This document shows positions 1-5,187 of a stretch of DNA of 9,030 nt, piece by piece. Under the pieces are notes generated by a model. The model had not been told where the DNA came from. It saw only the letters and a program-made list of their open reading frames with translations, and did not search any database. Location of the stretch: contig CANRNA010000059.1 of assembly GCA_947631805.1 (NCBI GenBank), forward strand, positions 1 through 9,030. Direction: 5' to 3'. Numbering within the stretch: position 1 is the stretch's first letter; each line of letters begins with the position of its first letter. The translations under genes were made by a program, and so were the position numbers. This stretch comes from an uncultured Oscillospiraceae bacterium. Lineage in GTDB: Bacteria > Bacillota > Clostridia > Oscillospirales > Oscillospiraceae.

Positions 1-22
1 ATCCTTATCTCCGCTTCCCCCA

Positions 23-64
23 GGGACCGGGCCTTTTCGGGCGCCGGTCCCGTTCTTCCCTTTT
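23..64 (+). terminator. Rho-independent terminator of a gene left of the window
   Basis: Arms 23-30 (GGGACCGG) and 44-51 (CCGGTCCC) pair perfectly, and inner GCC/GGC pairs extend the stem around a T-rich loop. A T-rich tail (GTTCTTCCCTTTT) follows on the plus strand. The minus-strand side has no T-rich tail, so it should terminate plus-strand transcription arriving from outside the window. The tail contains several C residues, so efficiency may be moderate. Confidence 0.6.
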
Positions 65-87
65 GCGACAAAACCCCTGTCTGCCTA

Positions 88-117
88 TTGGCTTTTCAGG
101 GCATTTGGTGGTATCAT
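88..117 (+). promoter_or_regulatory. Candidate promoter of the PF06541 membrane protein gene
   Basis: A -35-like TTGGCT (88-93) and a -10-like TATCAT (112-117, 5 of 6 consensus) are 18 bp apart. Transcription would start near 124, about 40 bases before the ATG at 165. An AT-rich TATATATATT tract follows and offers other -10 choices, so the exact position is uncertain. Confidence 0.35.
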
Positions 118-164
118 TGCCGTATATATATTCCCGTCTCCCCTGTGGGAACAAGGAGGATATC

Positions 165-941
165 ATGAATCTCTTTCTCACCCTGGCATTTTTGTTTTTC
201 ATCGGCTCGGTCTTCGGCTGGGTGCTGGAGCTGTTTTTCCGCCGGTTCATCTCCTCCGCCAACCCGGAGCGCAAGTGGATAAACCCCGGCTTCTGCACCG
301 GCCCTTACCTGCCCCTGTACGGGGCGGGGCTGTGCGTGCTGTTTCTCATCGCCAGCCTGGAGAACACCACCTGGATAGACGACCCCTTTTGGGAGAAGAC
401 GGTGCTGTTCGTGTGGATGGCCCTGTGCATGACCGCCATCGAGTACATAGCCGGTATCCTCAGCCTGAAGCTGGGCAAGGTGCGGCTGTGGGACTACAGC
501 AACCAGTGGGGCAATATCCAGGGCATCATCTGCCCCAAGTTCTCCCTGGCCTGGGCCATCCTGGGGGCGGCCTATTACTTCCTCATCCATCCCCACATCC
601 TGGGAGCCCTCCGCTGGCTGGCCCAGAACCTGGCCTTCTCCTTCGTCATCGGCATGTTCTACGGTGTCTTCATCATCGACCTGGCCCACTCCTTCCAGCT
701 CACCGCCAAGCTGCGGGCCTTCGCCGCGGAGAACGACGTCATCATCAAATATGAGAACCTGAAGGCCCACACCCGCGCCGTCCAGGAGCAGAATGCCCAG
801 AAGTACCACTTCTTCCGGCCCTTCCACTCCTCCCGCTCTCTGTCCGAGCATCTTTTGGAGCGCCTGCGGGACATGGGCGACGCCCTCCAGGAGAGCCGGG
901 ACGCCGTTCTCTCCCGTCCCTCTCACCGCCCTAAGCGGTAA
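165..941 (+). CDS. Putative ABC transporter permease-like membrane protein (PF06541 / CmpB-type)
   Basis: A 258-residue integral membrane protein. The ATG at 165 is chosen because AAGGAGGA lies at 153-160, 5 bases from it; the longer reading from a TTG at 63 runs through the promoter region. About five hydrophobic segments are visible, near residues 3-23, 50-66, 78-100, 122-141 and 153-175. Two family-typical stretches are PGFCTGPYLPLYG (residues 41-53) and the WDYSNQWGNIQG region (109-120). Both fit PF06541, named putative ABC-transporter type IV although its transport role is not firmly shown. From about residue 178 the protein becomes a charged, probably cytoplasmic tail, partly helical (residues 181-212) and ending in a basic RPSHRPKR. 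No ATPase gene is adjacent, so an ABC function is unsupported here. It appears monocistronic, with its own candidate promoter and a 105-base gap before the next gene. The family call is fairly sure; the substrate is unknown. Confidence 0.85.
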   Translation: MNLFLTLAFLFFIGSVFGWVLELFFRRFISSANPERKWINPGFCTGPYLPLYGAGLCVLFLIASLENTTWIDDPFWEKTVLFVWMALCMTAIEYIAGILSLKLGKVRLWDYSNQWGNIQGIICPKFSLAWAILGAAYYFLIHPHILGALRWLAQNLAFSFVIGMFYGVFIIDLAHSFQLTAKLRAFAAENDVIIKYENLKAHTRAVQEQNAQKYHFFRPFHSSRSLSEHLLERLRDMGDALQESRDAVLSRPSHRPKR

Positions 942-968
942 GGGGCCGACCGTTTCCCCGGCCGCCTC

Positions 969-997
969 TGGACAACCGGCGTCCTGTTTGGTATTAT
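969..997 (+). promoter_or_regulatory. Promoter of the macro-domain gene
   Basis: TGGACA (969-974, 5 of 6 to TTGACA) and TATTAT (992-997, 5 of 6 to TATAAT) are separated by exactly 17 bp. Start of transcription is expected near 1004, giving a leader of about 43 bases that begins almost directly with a GC hairpin (1010-1027). This is among the best sigma-A-type matches in the window. Confidence 0.6.
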
Positions 998-1009
998 ATT
1001 GCATATCAC

Positions 1010-1027
1010 CCCGCCCCGTGGGGCGGG
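1010..1027 (+). promoter_or_regulatory. GC-rich hairpin in the leader of the macro-domain mRNA
   Basis: The arms CCCGCCCC (1010-1017) and GGGGCGGG (1020-1027) are perfectly complementary, with two central bases GT, so the real loop probably opens one or two pairs more. It sits between the predicted transcription start (about 1004) and the Shine-Dalgarno GGGAGGG (1033-1039). There is no T-run after it, so it is not a terminator. It may protect the 5' end or tune translation. Confidence 0.45.
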
Positions 1028-1046
1028 TACGCGGGAGGGCGCGCCA

Positions 1047-2078
1047 ATGCCGCTGACGATCATCCGTGACGATATCACAAAGGTCCGCTGCGACGCCATC
1101 GTGAACGCGGCCAACAGCTCCCTGCTGGGGGGCGGCGGCGTGGACGGCGCCATACACAAGGCCGCCGGGTCTGGGCTTCTGGAGGAGTGCCGGGGCCTGG
1201 GCGGGTGCGAGACGGGCATGGCCAAGATCACCGGGGCCTACGCCCTGCCGTGCAAATACGTCATCCACACGGTGGGCCCGGTGTGGCACGGCGGCGAGAA
1301 TGGGGAGCGGGAGCAGCTTGCGTCCTGCTACCGCCAGTCTCTCGCCCTGGCGAAGGCCCACGACTGCCGCTCGGTGGCCTTCCCGCTCATCTCCGCCGGG
1401 GTGTTCGGCTACCCCAAGGACCAGGCTCTGCGGGTGGCCGTGGATACGATCAGCGCCTATCTGCTGGAAAACGAGGAGCTGTCGGTGTATCTGGTGGTGT
1501 TCAGCCCCTCCAGCTACCTGCTGAGCAAGAAGCTGTTCGCCGACGTGCGCGCCTACATAGACGACCACTATGTGGACACCCATTACGACGCCTGCGCCGA
1601 GCGGATGCGCCGGGCCCAGATGGCCCAGGCGGGCATTTTCCCCTCCCCGGCGTTCTCCCAGCCCGTGGAGGCGGACATGGCCGTCCATGCCGTCGCTCCC
1701 GGAGCCTCCCCGTCCCTGAAGCGGATGCTGGAACACCTGGATGAGAGCTTTTCCCAAATGCTTTTGCGGAAGATAGACGAGCGGGGCATGACCGATGCCC
1801 AGTGCTACAAAAAGGCCAACATCGACCGGAAGCTGTTTTCCAAGATACGGGGCGACATCCACTACCGGCCCAGCAAGCCCACGGCCATCGCCTTTGCCAT
1901 CGCGTTGGAGCTGTCCCTGCCGGAGACGCGGGAGCTGCTGGAAAAGGCCGGTTACGCTCTCTCCCCCGCCAGCAAGTCCGACGTGATCGTGGAGTACTTC
2001 ATCCGCCGGGGCAATTACAACATCTTTGAGATAAACGAGACTTTATTCGTCTTCGACCAGCCCCTGCTGGGTGCGTGA
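1047..2078 (+). CDS. Macro-domain protein (ADP-ribose hydrolase/binder type) with C-terminal helix-turn-helix-like domain
   Basis: A 343-residue protein with two parts. The ATG at 1047 is preceded by GGGAGGG (1033-1039), with 7 bases between; the in-frame TTG at 999 lies inside the promoter and is rejected. Residues 1-165 form a macro domain with intact ligand motifs: NAAN (20-23), the glycine-rich GGGGVDGAI (28-36) and SAGVFGYP (116-123). This resembles the YmdB/Af1521-type class, which binds ADP-ribose and often removes it from proteins or from O-acetyl-ADP-ribose. A linker of about 55 residues follows. Residues 222-305 then look like an XRE/lambda-repressor-type helical domain (the region from MLLRKIDERGMTD to ELLEKAGYAL), with a further conserved-looking tail to residue 343. 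DNA binding is inferred from this pattern, not shown. Typical stand-alone macro proteins are about 170-190 residues, so this is a real fusion. The VWA gene follows after 85 bases on the same strand. Confidence 0.85.
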   Translation: MPLTIIRDDITKVRCDAIVNAANSSLLGGGGVDGAIHKAAGSGLLEECRGLGGCETGMAKITGAYALPCKYVIHTVGPVWHGGENGEREQLASCYRQSLALAKAHDCRSVAFPLISAGVFGYPKDQALRVAVDTISAYLLENEELSVYLVVFSPSSYLLSKKLFADVRAYIDDHYVDTHYDACAERMRRAQMAQAGIFPSPAFSQPVEADMAVHAVAPGASPSLKRMLEHLDESFSQMLLRKIDERGMTDAQCYKKANIDRKLFSKIRGDIHYRPSKPTAIAFAIALELSLPETRELLEKAGYALSPASKSDVIVEYFIRRGNYNIFEINETLFVFDQPLLGA

Positions 2079-2084
2079 CGATTT

Positions 2085-2101
2085 GTCGCCTGCCAGGCGA
2101 C
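2085..2101. promoter_or_regulatory. Perfect 8-bp dyad, candidate operator
   Basis: GTCGCCTG (2085-2092) and CAGGCGAC (2094-2101) are exact reverse complements around a single base. The dyad starts 6 bases after the macro-gene stop and its right edge touches the candidate -35 of the VWA gene (2100-2105). The short centre makes a protein-binding site more plausible than an RNA hairpin. Which protein would bind is unknown; the HTH-like macro protein encoded just upstream is one possibility. Confidence 0.4.
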
Positions 2102-2128
2102 CACAGGGGACGAAAAACCTCCTATACT
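2100..2128 (+). promoter_or_regulatory. Candidate promoter of the VWA gene
   Basis: The -10 TATACT (2123-2128) matches 5 of 6 consensus bases. The best -35 at 17 bp spacing is ACCACA (2100-2105), only 3 of 6, so this promoter would be weak or activator-dependent. Transcription would begin near 2135, inside the loop of the inverted repeat at 2114-2159, leaving a leader of about 29 bases with a free Shine-Dalgarno. Confidence 0.35.
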
Positions 2129-2159
2129 GTGACCATCAAAACACAGTACAGGAGGTTTT
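2114..2159 (+). repeat. Long inverted repeat that buries the Shine-Dalgarno of the VWA gene
   Basis: The left arm 2114-2131 and right arm 2142-2159 pair at 17 of 18 positions; the one mismatch is A2124 against C2149. The loop is 10 bases (2132-2141). The right arm contains the whole AGGAGG (2150-2155) used by the ATG at 2164, and the left arm contains the candidate -10 TATACT. In a transcript reading through from the macro gene the ribosome site would be double-stranded. The terminal TTTT of the right arm could also give weak termination, but it is mostly paired with AAAA. The dyad could instead be a protein operator. Confidence 0.7.
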
Positions 2160-2163
2160 CATC

Positions 2164-2808
2164 ATGAAGAACAACATCACGGAAATGGTATTCATTCTGG
2201 ACCGGAGCGGCTCCATGGCGGGGCTGGAGGCCGACACCATCGGCGGGTTCAACGCCCTCATCGAAAAGCAAAAGAGCCAGCCGGGGGAGGCTTATGTGTC
2301 CACCATCCTGTTCGCCAACCGCAGCCAGGTCATCCACGACCGGGTAAAGCTGGCAGACGTGCCCCCCATGACGGACCGGGATTACACCGTGGGCGGCTGC
2401 ACCGCCCTGCTGGACGCCATCGGCGGGGCCATCCATCACATCGCCAACGTCCACAAATACGCCCGCCCAGAGGACGTGCCCGAGCACACCCTGTTCATCA
2501 TCACCACCGACGGCATGGAAAACGCCAGCCGCGTCTATGGCAGCGACAAGGTCAAGGCCATGATCGAGCACGAGAAGGCGAAGTACGGCTGGGAGTTTCT
2601 GTTCCTGGCGGCCAACATCGACGCGGTCCAGACCGCCGCCGCCTTCGGCATCGACCAGGACCGGGCGGTGAACTACCGGGCCGACGGCCAGGGCACCCAC
2701 ACCCTGTACGCCACCGTGTCCGGGGCGGTGAGCGCCGTCCGGGCCAACGCGCCCCTCTCCGCCGACTGGAGCGACGCCATCCGGCAGGACGAGCAGGCCC
2801 GCCGTTAA
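2164..2808 (+). CDS. Cytosolic VWA-domain protein with intact MIDAS motif
   Basis: A 214-residue protein that is almost entirely one von Willebrand factor A domain. The ATG at 2164 follows AGGAGG (2150-2155) with 8 bases between. The metal-ion-dependent adhesion site is complete: DRSGS (residues 13-17), a threonine in GGCTALLDAIG (T80) and the aspartate of IITTDG (D116). There is no signal peptide or membrane segment, so it should act in the cytoplasm, as TerY-type VWA proteins do; such proteins usually serve as metal-dependent scaffolds for partner proteins. The C-terminal part (about residues 145-190) contains the core strand EFLFLAANIDA and helices, ending in a charged, probably flexible tail. 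It follows the macro-HTH gene on the same strand. Its own candidate promoter and the SD-masking hairpin suggest it is controlled separately from the upstream transcript. The partner and function are unknown; no AAA ATPase (MoxR) or Ter gene lies in the window. Confidence 0.85.
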   Translation: MKNNITEMVFILDRSGSMAGLEADTIGGFNALIEKQKSQPGEAYVSTILFANRSQVIHDRVKLADVPPMTDRDYTVGGCTALLDAIGGAIHHIANVHKYARPEDVPEHTLFIITTDGMENASRVYGSDKVKAMIEHEKAKYGWEFLFLAANIDAVQTAAAFGIDQDRAVNYRADGQGTHTLYATVSGAVSAVRANAPLSADWSDAIRQDEQARR

Positions 2809-2827
2809 TACCACCCGGACAGCCCAA

Positions 2828-2862
2828 GGCCGTCTCCCCGGAGGCGGCCCGCTTCTTTACTT
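2828..2862 (+). terminator. Terminator after the VWA gene
   Basis: The arms GGCCGTCTCC (2828-2837) and GGAGGCGGCC (2840-2849) give a 10-bp stem with one G-U pair; the innermost pairs probably open to form the loop. A pyrimidine/T-rich tail (CTTCTTTACTT) follows. It lies 20 bases after the VWA stop. The tail contains the TTTACT that serves as -35 of the next promoter, so one gene's terminator and the next gene's promoter are fused. Confidence 0.55.
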
Positions 2863-2884
2863 CCCCCCGCGCCGATGTTATAAT
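2856..2884 (+). promoter_or_regulatory. Strong extended -10 promoter of the radical SAM gene
   Basis: The -10 is a perfect TATAAT (2879-2884) preceded by TGT (2876-2878), an extended -10 element. A -35-like TTTACT (2856-2861, 4 of 6) is exactly 17 bp upstream. Transcription should start near 2891, about 26 bases before the ATG, just ahead of a purine-rich Shine-Dalgarno region. This is the best promoter in the window. Confidence 0.75.
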
Positions 2885-2916
2885 TGGAGACCAGAGGGAA
2901 GGGAGGGGAGCGCGTC

Positions 2917-4038
2917 ATGGGAGCCGTCACATTTCTGGTCAAACCGGCGTCCGGCCTGTGCGACGCCCGGTGCCGGTACTGCTTTTACGAGGACGTGTCC
3001 TCCAGCCGCCAGGTGAAGAGCCACGGCCTCATGAGCCGGGACACGGCGGACAGGCTCATCGCCTCCGCCATGGAATACGCCGGGCCCGGCGGGGCCGTCC
3101 ACTTCCTGTTCCAGGGGGGCGAGCCCACCCTGGCAGGGCTGGACTTCTTCCGCCGTTTCACCGCCGGGGCCCGGTCGGCGTGCCCCGAGGGGGCGCATGT
3201 GAGCTTTTCCATCCAGACCAACGGCCTGTCTCTCACCGACCGGTGGGCCCGGTTTTTCCGGGAGGAGGATTACCTGGTGGGGCTGTCCCTGGACGGGACG
3301 AAGACCCTGCACGACCGCTTCCGCCGGGACGGGGACGGGCGCGGCACATGGGCACGGGTGACCCAGGCCCTGGCCCTGCTGGACAGGGAGAAGGTCCAGA
3401 CGAATCTTCTGTGCGTAGTGACCGGCCCCGCGGCCGCCGCCCCCAGCCAGATATACCGCTCTCTGAAGGCGCTGGGGCCCCACCCCCTGCAGTTCATCCC
3501 CTGCCTGGACCCGCTGGCCCAGGGCCGGGGCGGGCAGAGCTGGTCCCTTGCTCCGGCGGCATACGGGAGCTTTTTGAAGGGCCTTTTCGACTGCTGGTAC
3601 AGGGACCTGGCCGACGGCTGGTATGTGAGCGTCCGCCAGTTCGACGACTATCTCCGCCTTCTGGCGGGCATGGCCCCCAGCTCCTGCGCCGCCGCCGGGC
3701 GCTGCGGGGGATATCTGGCTGTGGAGGCGGACGGGGGGCTGTACCCCTGCGATTTCTATGTGCTGGACCAGTGGTATCTGGGAAATATCCACGCTCTCAC
3801 CCCCGCCCAGGCTCTGGCCTCCCCGGTCATGGCCGCCTTCCTAGAGGAGGGCGCCGTTTCCCCGGCCCCCTGCGCCCGGTGCCCTTACGGACCCCTCTGC
3901 CGGGGTGGCTGCCGCCGGGACCGGATAGCCGCTGACGGGGGCACGGCCTATTACTACTGTCCATCCATGAGAGACTTCTTCCCCTACGCCCTGCCCCGGC
4001 TTTACGCCGCCGCCCGGTTGCTGGGCATGATACGATAA
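2917..4038 (+). CDS. Anaerobic sulfatase-maturating-type radical SAM/SPASM enzyme (formylglycine-generating)
   Basis: A 373-residue radical SAM enzyme. The ATG at 2917 has GGAGGGG (2902-2908) 8 bases upstream. The SAM-cluster motif is C15-x3-C19-x2-C22, the spacing and position known for Clostridium perfringens anSME. FQGGEPTLAGL (65-75) and SIQTNG (98-103) are also typical. The C-terminal SPASM region carries cysteines at 257, 263, 278, 319, 322, 328, 332 and 348, enough for two auxiliary 4Fe-4S clusters. The catalytic aspartate of the family (D277 in C. perfringens) corresponds to D279 in YPCDFY. The family oxidises an active-site Cys or Ser of sulfatases to C-alpha-formylglycine without oxygen, in the cytoplasm before export. 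No sulfatase lies in the window, and I found no C/S-x-P-x-R target motif in the other proteins. The gene has its own promoter and terminator. A related maturase acting on another peptide is possible but less likely. Confidence 0.9.
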   Translation: MGAVTFLVKPASGLCDARCRYCFYEDVSSSRQVKSHGLMSRDTADRLIASAMEYAGPGGAVHFLFQGGEPTLAGLDFFRRFTAGARSACPEGAHVSFSIQTNGLSLTDRWARFFREEDYLVGLSLDGTKTLHDRFRRDGDGRGTWARVTQALALLDREKVQTNLLCVVTGPAAAAPSQIYRSLKALGPHPLQFIPCLDPLAQGRGGQSWSLAPAAYGSFLKGLFDCWYRDLADGWYVSVRQFDDYLRLLAGMAPSSCAAAGRCGGYLAVEADGGLYPCDFYVLDQWYLGNIHALTPAQALASPVMAAFLEEGAVSPAPCARCPYGPLCRGGCRRDRIAADGGTAYYYCPSMRDFFPYALPRLYAAARLLGMIR

Positions 4039-4039
4039 C

Positions 4040-4075
4040 GAGGACGGGACCGTTATCCCGTCCTCTCGCTTTTTT
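4040..4075 (+). terminator. Terminator between convergent genes, overlapping the end of the Na/Pi gene
   Basis: The arms GAGGACGGGA (4040-4049) and TCCCGTCCTC (4056-4065) form a perfect 10-bp stem with a 6-base loop, followed after TCGC by six T (4070-4075). It starts right after the maturase stop (4038). The minus-strand Na/Pi gene ends inside it: its TAA is bases 4053-4055, in the loop, and the right arm and T-run are coding for its last residues. On the minus strand the tail is only mildly T-rich, so it is mainly a plus-strand terminator. Confidence 0.8.
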
Positions 4076-5060
4076 GTTCTCTCGGTCTGTCCGGGACCGC
4101 CAGCTTCACCAGCCTGACCATCACCGGCAGCAGAGGCAGCCACAGGGCGGCGGTGAACAGATTGAACAGGGTGTGGGCGTTTGCGATCTGCCTGGCGATG
4201 ACCTGCACCTCCGGTCCGGCGGGACTGAGAAGCGCCGTCAGCCGGGCGAAGGGCCCCGTCAGCCCCAGCAGCGCCAGGCTCCCGCTCAGGTTGAAAAGCG
4301 TGTGGGCCAGGGCCGTGCGCCAGGCGTCCCGGGACTGGCCCGGACAGGCCAGCAGGGCTGTGACCGTGGTGCCGATATTGCTGCCCAGCAGGATGGGGAT
4401 GGCCCCGGCCAGGCCGATGACGCTGCTCACGCCGTCGGGCCCGGCCTGGCAGGCCGCCCGCTGGAGCATGGCGATGACGGCGGAGCTGCTCTGCACGGCG
4501 GCGGTCATGGACGCCCCCATGACAAGCCCCAGCACCGGCATCCGGGCAGCCCGGCCCATCAGCCCGGCGAAGGCCGGTCCCTCCGTCAGGGGCCGGACGG
4601 AGGCGCTCATGAGCTCTATGCCCTGAAACAGCAGCCCGAACCCGAACAGGGCCAGCCCCCCGTTTTTGCCCCGCTCTCCCCGTGCCAGCTCCCGCCAGAG
4701 AAGCCCCGCCGCCAGAAGGCCGGGGGCTATGTCCCCCAGCCGGAAGGCCAGAAGCTGGGCCGTGACCGTGGTGCCGATGTTGGCCCCGAACACCACCGCC
4801 ACCGCCTGGGGCAGCTCCATCAGCCCGGCGCTGACGAACCCCACCGCCATCACCGTGGCGGCGGAGCTGCTTTGCAGCACCGCCGTGGCCAGCGCCCCCG
4901 CCGCCGCGGCCCGCCAGGGCGTTCCGGTCATGGCCGACAGCATCCGGCGCGTATGGTCCCCGGCGGCGCTCTCCAGAGCCCGGCTCATGGTGCCCATGCC
5001 GTAAAGAAACATCGCCAGGCCTCCCCCCAGGCCCAGCACCGCCTTGACGGCAGCGCTCAT
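4053..5060 (-). CDS. Na/Pi-cotransporter-family membrane protein (PF02690), without PhoU domain
   Basis: A 335-residue polytopic membrane protein. The ATG at 5060 is preceded by GGGGGGAG at about 5065-5072. It shows the inverted-repeat topology of the sodium-dependent phosphate transporters (NptA/YjbB type): two QSSSA motifs (residues 63-67 and 190-194), each followed by a matching GANIGTTVTA (92-101) or GSNIGTTVTA (226-235). These paired motifs form the substrate and sodium site in the family. The bacterial relatives often carry a C-terminal PhoU-like domain of about 200 residues; here the protein ends soon after the last hydrophobic segment with a short basic tail (VPDRPREQKSERTG). So this is the short form, and no stop or frameshift suggests recent loss. 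It lies 127 bases after wecB on the same strand, behind two strong stem-loops, so it may be transcribed or controlled separately. Transport of phosphate is inferred from the family; export versus import cannot be told. Confidence 0.88.
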   Translation of the reverse strand: MSAAVKAVLGLGGGLAMFLYGMGTMSRALESAAGDHTRRMLSAMTGTPWRAAAAGALATAVLQSSSAATVMAVGFVSAGLMELPQAVAVVFGANIGTTVTAQLLAFRLGDIAPGLLAAGLLWRELARGERGKNGGLALFGFGLLFQGIELMSASVRPLTEGPAFAGLMGRAARMPVLGLVMGASMTAAVQSSSAVIAMLQRAACQAGPDGVSSVIGLAGAIPILLGSNIGTTVTALLACPGQSRDAWRTALAHTLFNLSGSLALLGLTGPFARLTALLSPAGPEVQVIARQIANAHTLFNLFTAALWLPLLPVMVRLVKLAVPDRPREQKSERTG

Positions 5061-5070
5061 ATCGCTCCCC

Positions 5071-5107
5071 CCTGTCCCCGGCTCGCCGCCCCGGCGAGCG
5101 GGACAGG
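5071..5107 (-). repeat. Stem-loop in the leader directly before the Na/Pi gene
   Basis: Read on the plus strand, 5071-5078 pairs with 5100-5107 and 5081-5088 pairs with 5092-5099. This gives 16 perfect pairs interrupted only by a two-base bulge (5079-5080), around a 3-base loop that may open wider. On the coding strand the last arm runs straight into the G-rich Shine-Dalgarno of the Na/Pi gene. No U-run follows, so a terminator is unlikely; a role in translation or mRNA stability is more plausible. Confidence 0.65.
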
Positions 5108-5137
5108 CGGACAGTGGAGCTTATGCGCCTACCCTCT

Positions 5138-5178
5138 AACGTATACGCGCCCGGCATCCCGCCGGGCGCGTATACGTT
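5138..5178 (-). repeat. Perfect 18-bp inverted repeat after wecB
   Basis: The arms 5138-5155 and 5161-5178 are exact reverse complements, with a 5-base loop (5156-5160). Each arm contains the palindrome GTATAC followed by a GC-rich block. It begins 9 bases after the wecB stop on the coding strand. The sequence after it on that strand (AGAGGGTAGG) has no T-run, so it is not a classic intrinsic terminator. It could be an mRNA 3' stabilising element, a Rho- or NusA-helped terminator, or a protein site. Confidence 0.7.
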
Positions 5179-5187
5179 GCTGTTCTA

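Noticed and set aside
999..1046. An upstream TTG start for the macro protein
   Set aside because: The TTG lies at the edge of the TATTAT -10 and before the predicted transcription start, with no Shine-Dalgarno, while ATG 1047 has one at proper distance.
114..1862. A 582-codon open frame on the minus strand, antisense to the permease-like and macro-domain genes
   Set aside because: It spans two unrelated genes with clear family motifs, their intergenic promoter and leader. Its composition (Gly, Val, His, Gln, Ala rich) is typical of a shadow frame in GC-rich DNA.
2127..2146. CTGT...ACAG half-sites in the VWA leader as an SOS (LexA) box
   Set aside because: The spacing between CTGT and ACAG is 12 bases, not 8 as in the E. 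coli box, and the Firmicutes GAAC-N4-GTTC form is absent.
2114..2163. The VWA leader inverted repeat as a standard terminator of the macro gene
   Set aside because: The only T-run is four bases and is itself part of the paired arm, and the Shine-Dalgarno is inside the stem. Weak termination is possible but a translation-masking or operator role fits better.
1047..2808. A DarT/DarG-type toxin-antitoxin pair
   Set aside because: The partner of the macro protein is a VWA domain with a MIDAS motif, not a DarT ADP-ribosyltransferase, and no other transferase-like gene is adjacent.
3841..5157. A 438-codon minus-strand frame over the Na/Pi gene
   Set aside because: It is an out-of-frame shadow of the Na/Pi coding sequence, rich in Arg, Gly and Pro, running past both ends of the real gene and into the maturase end.
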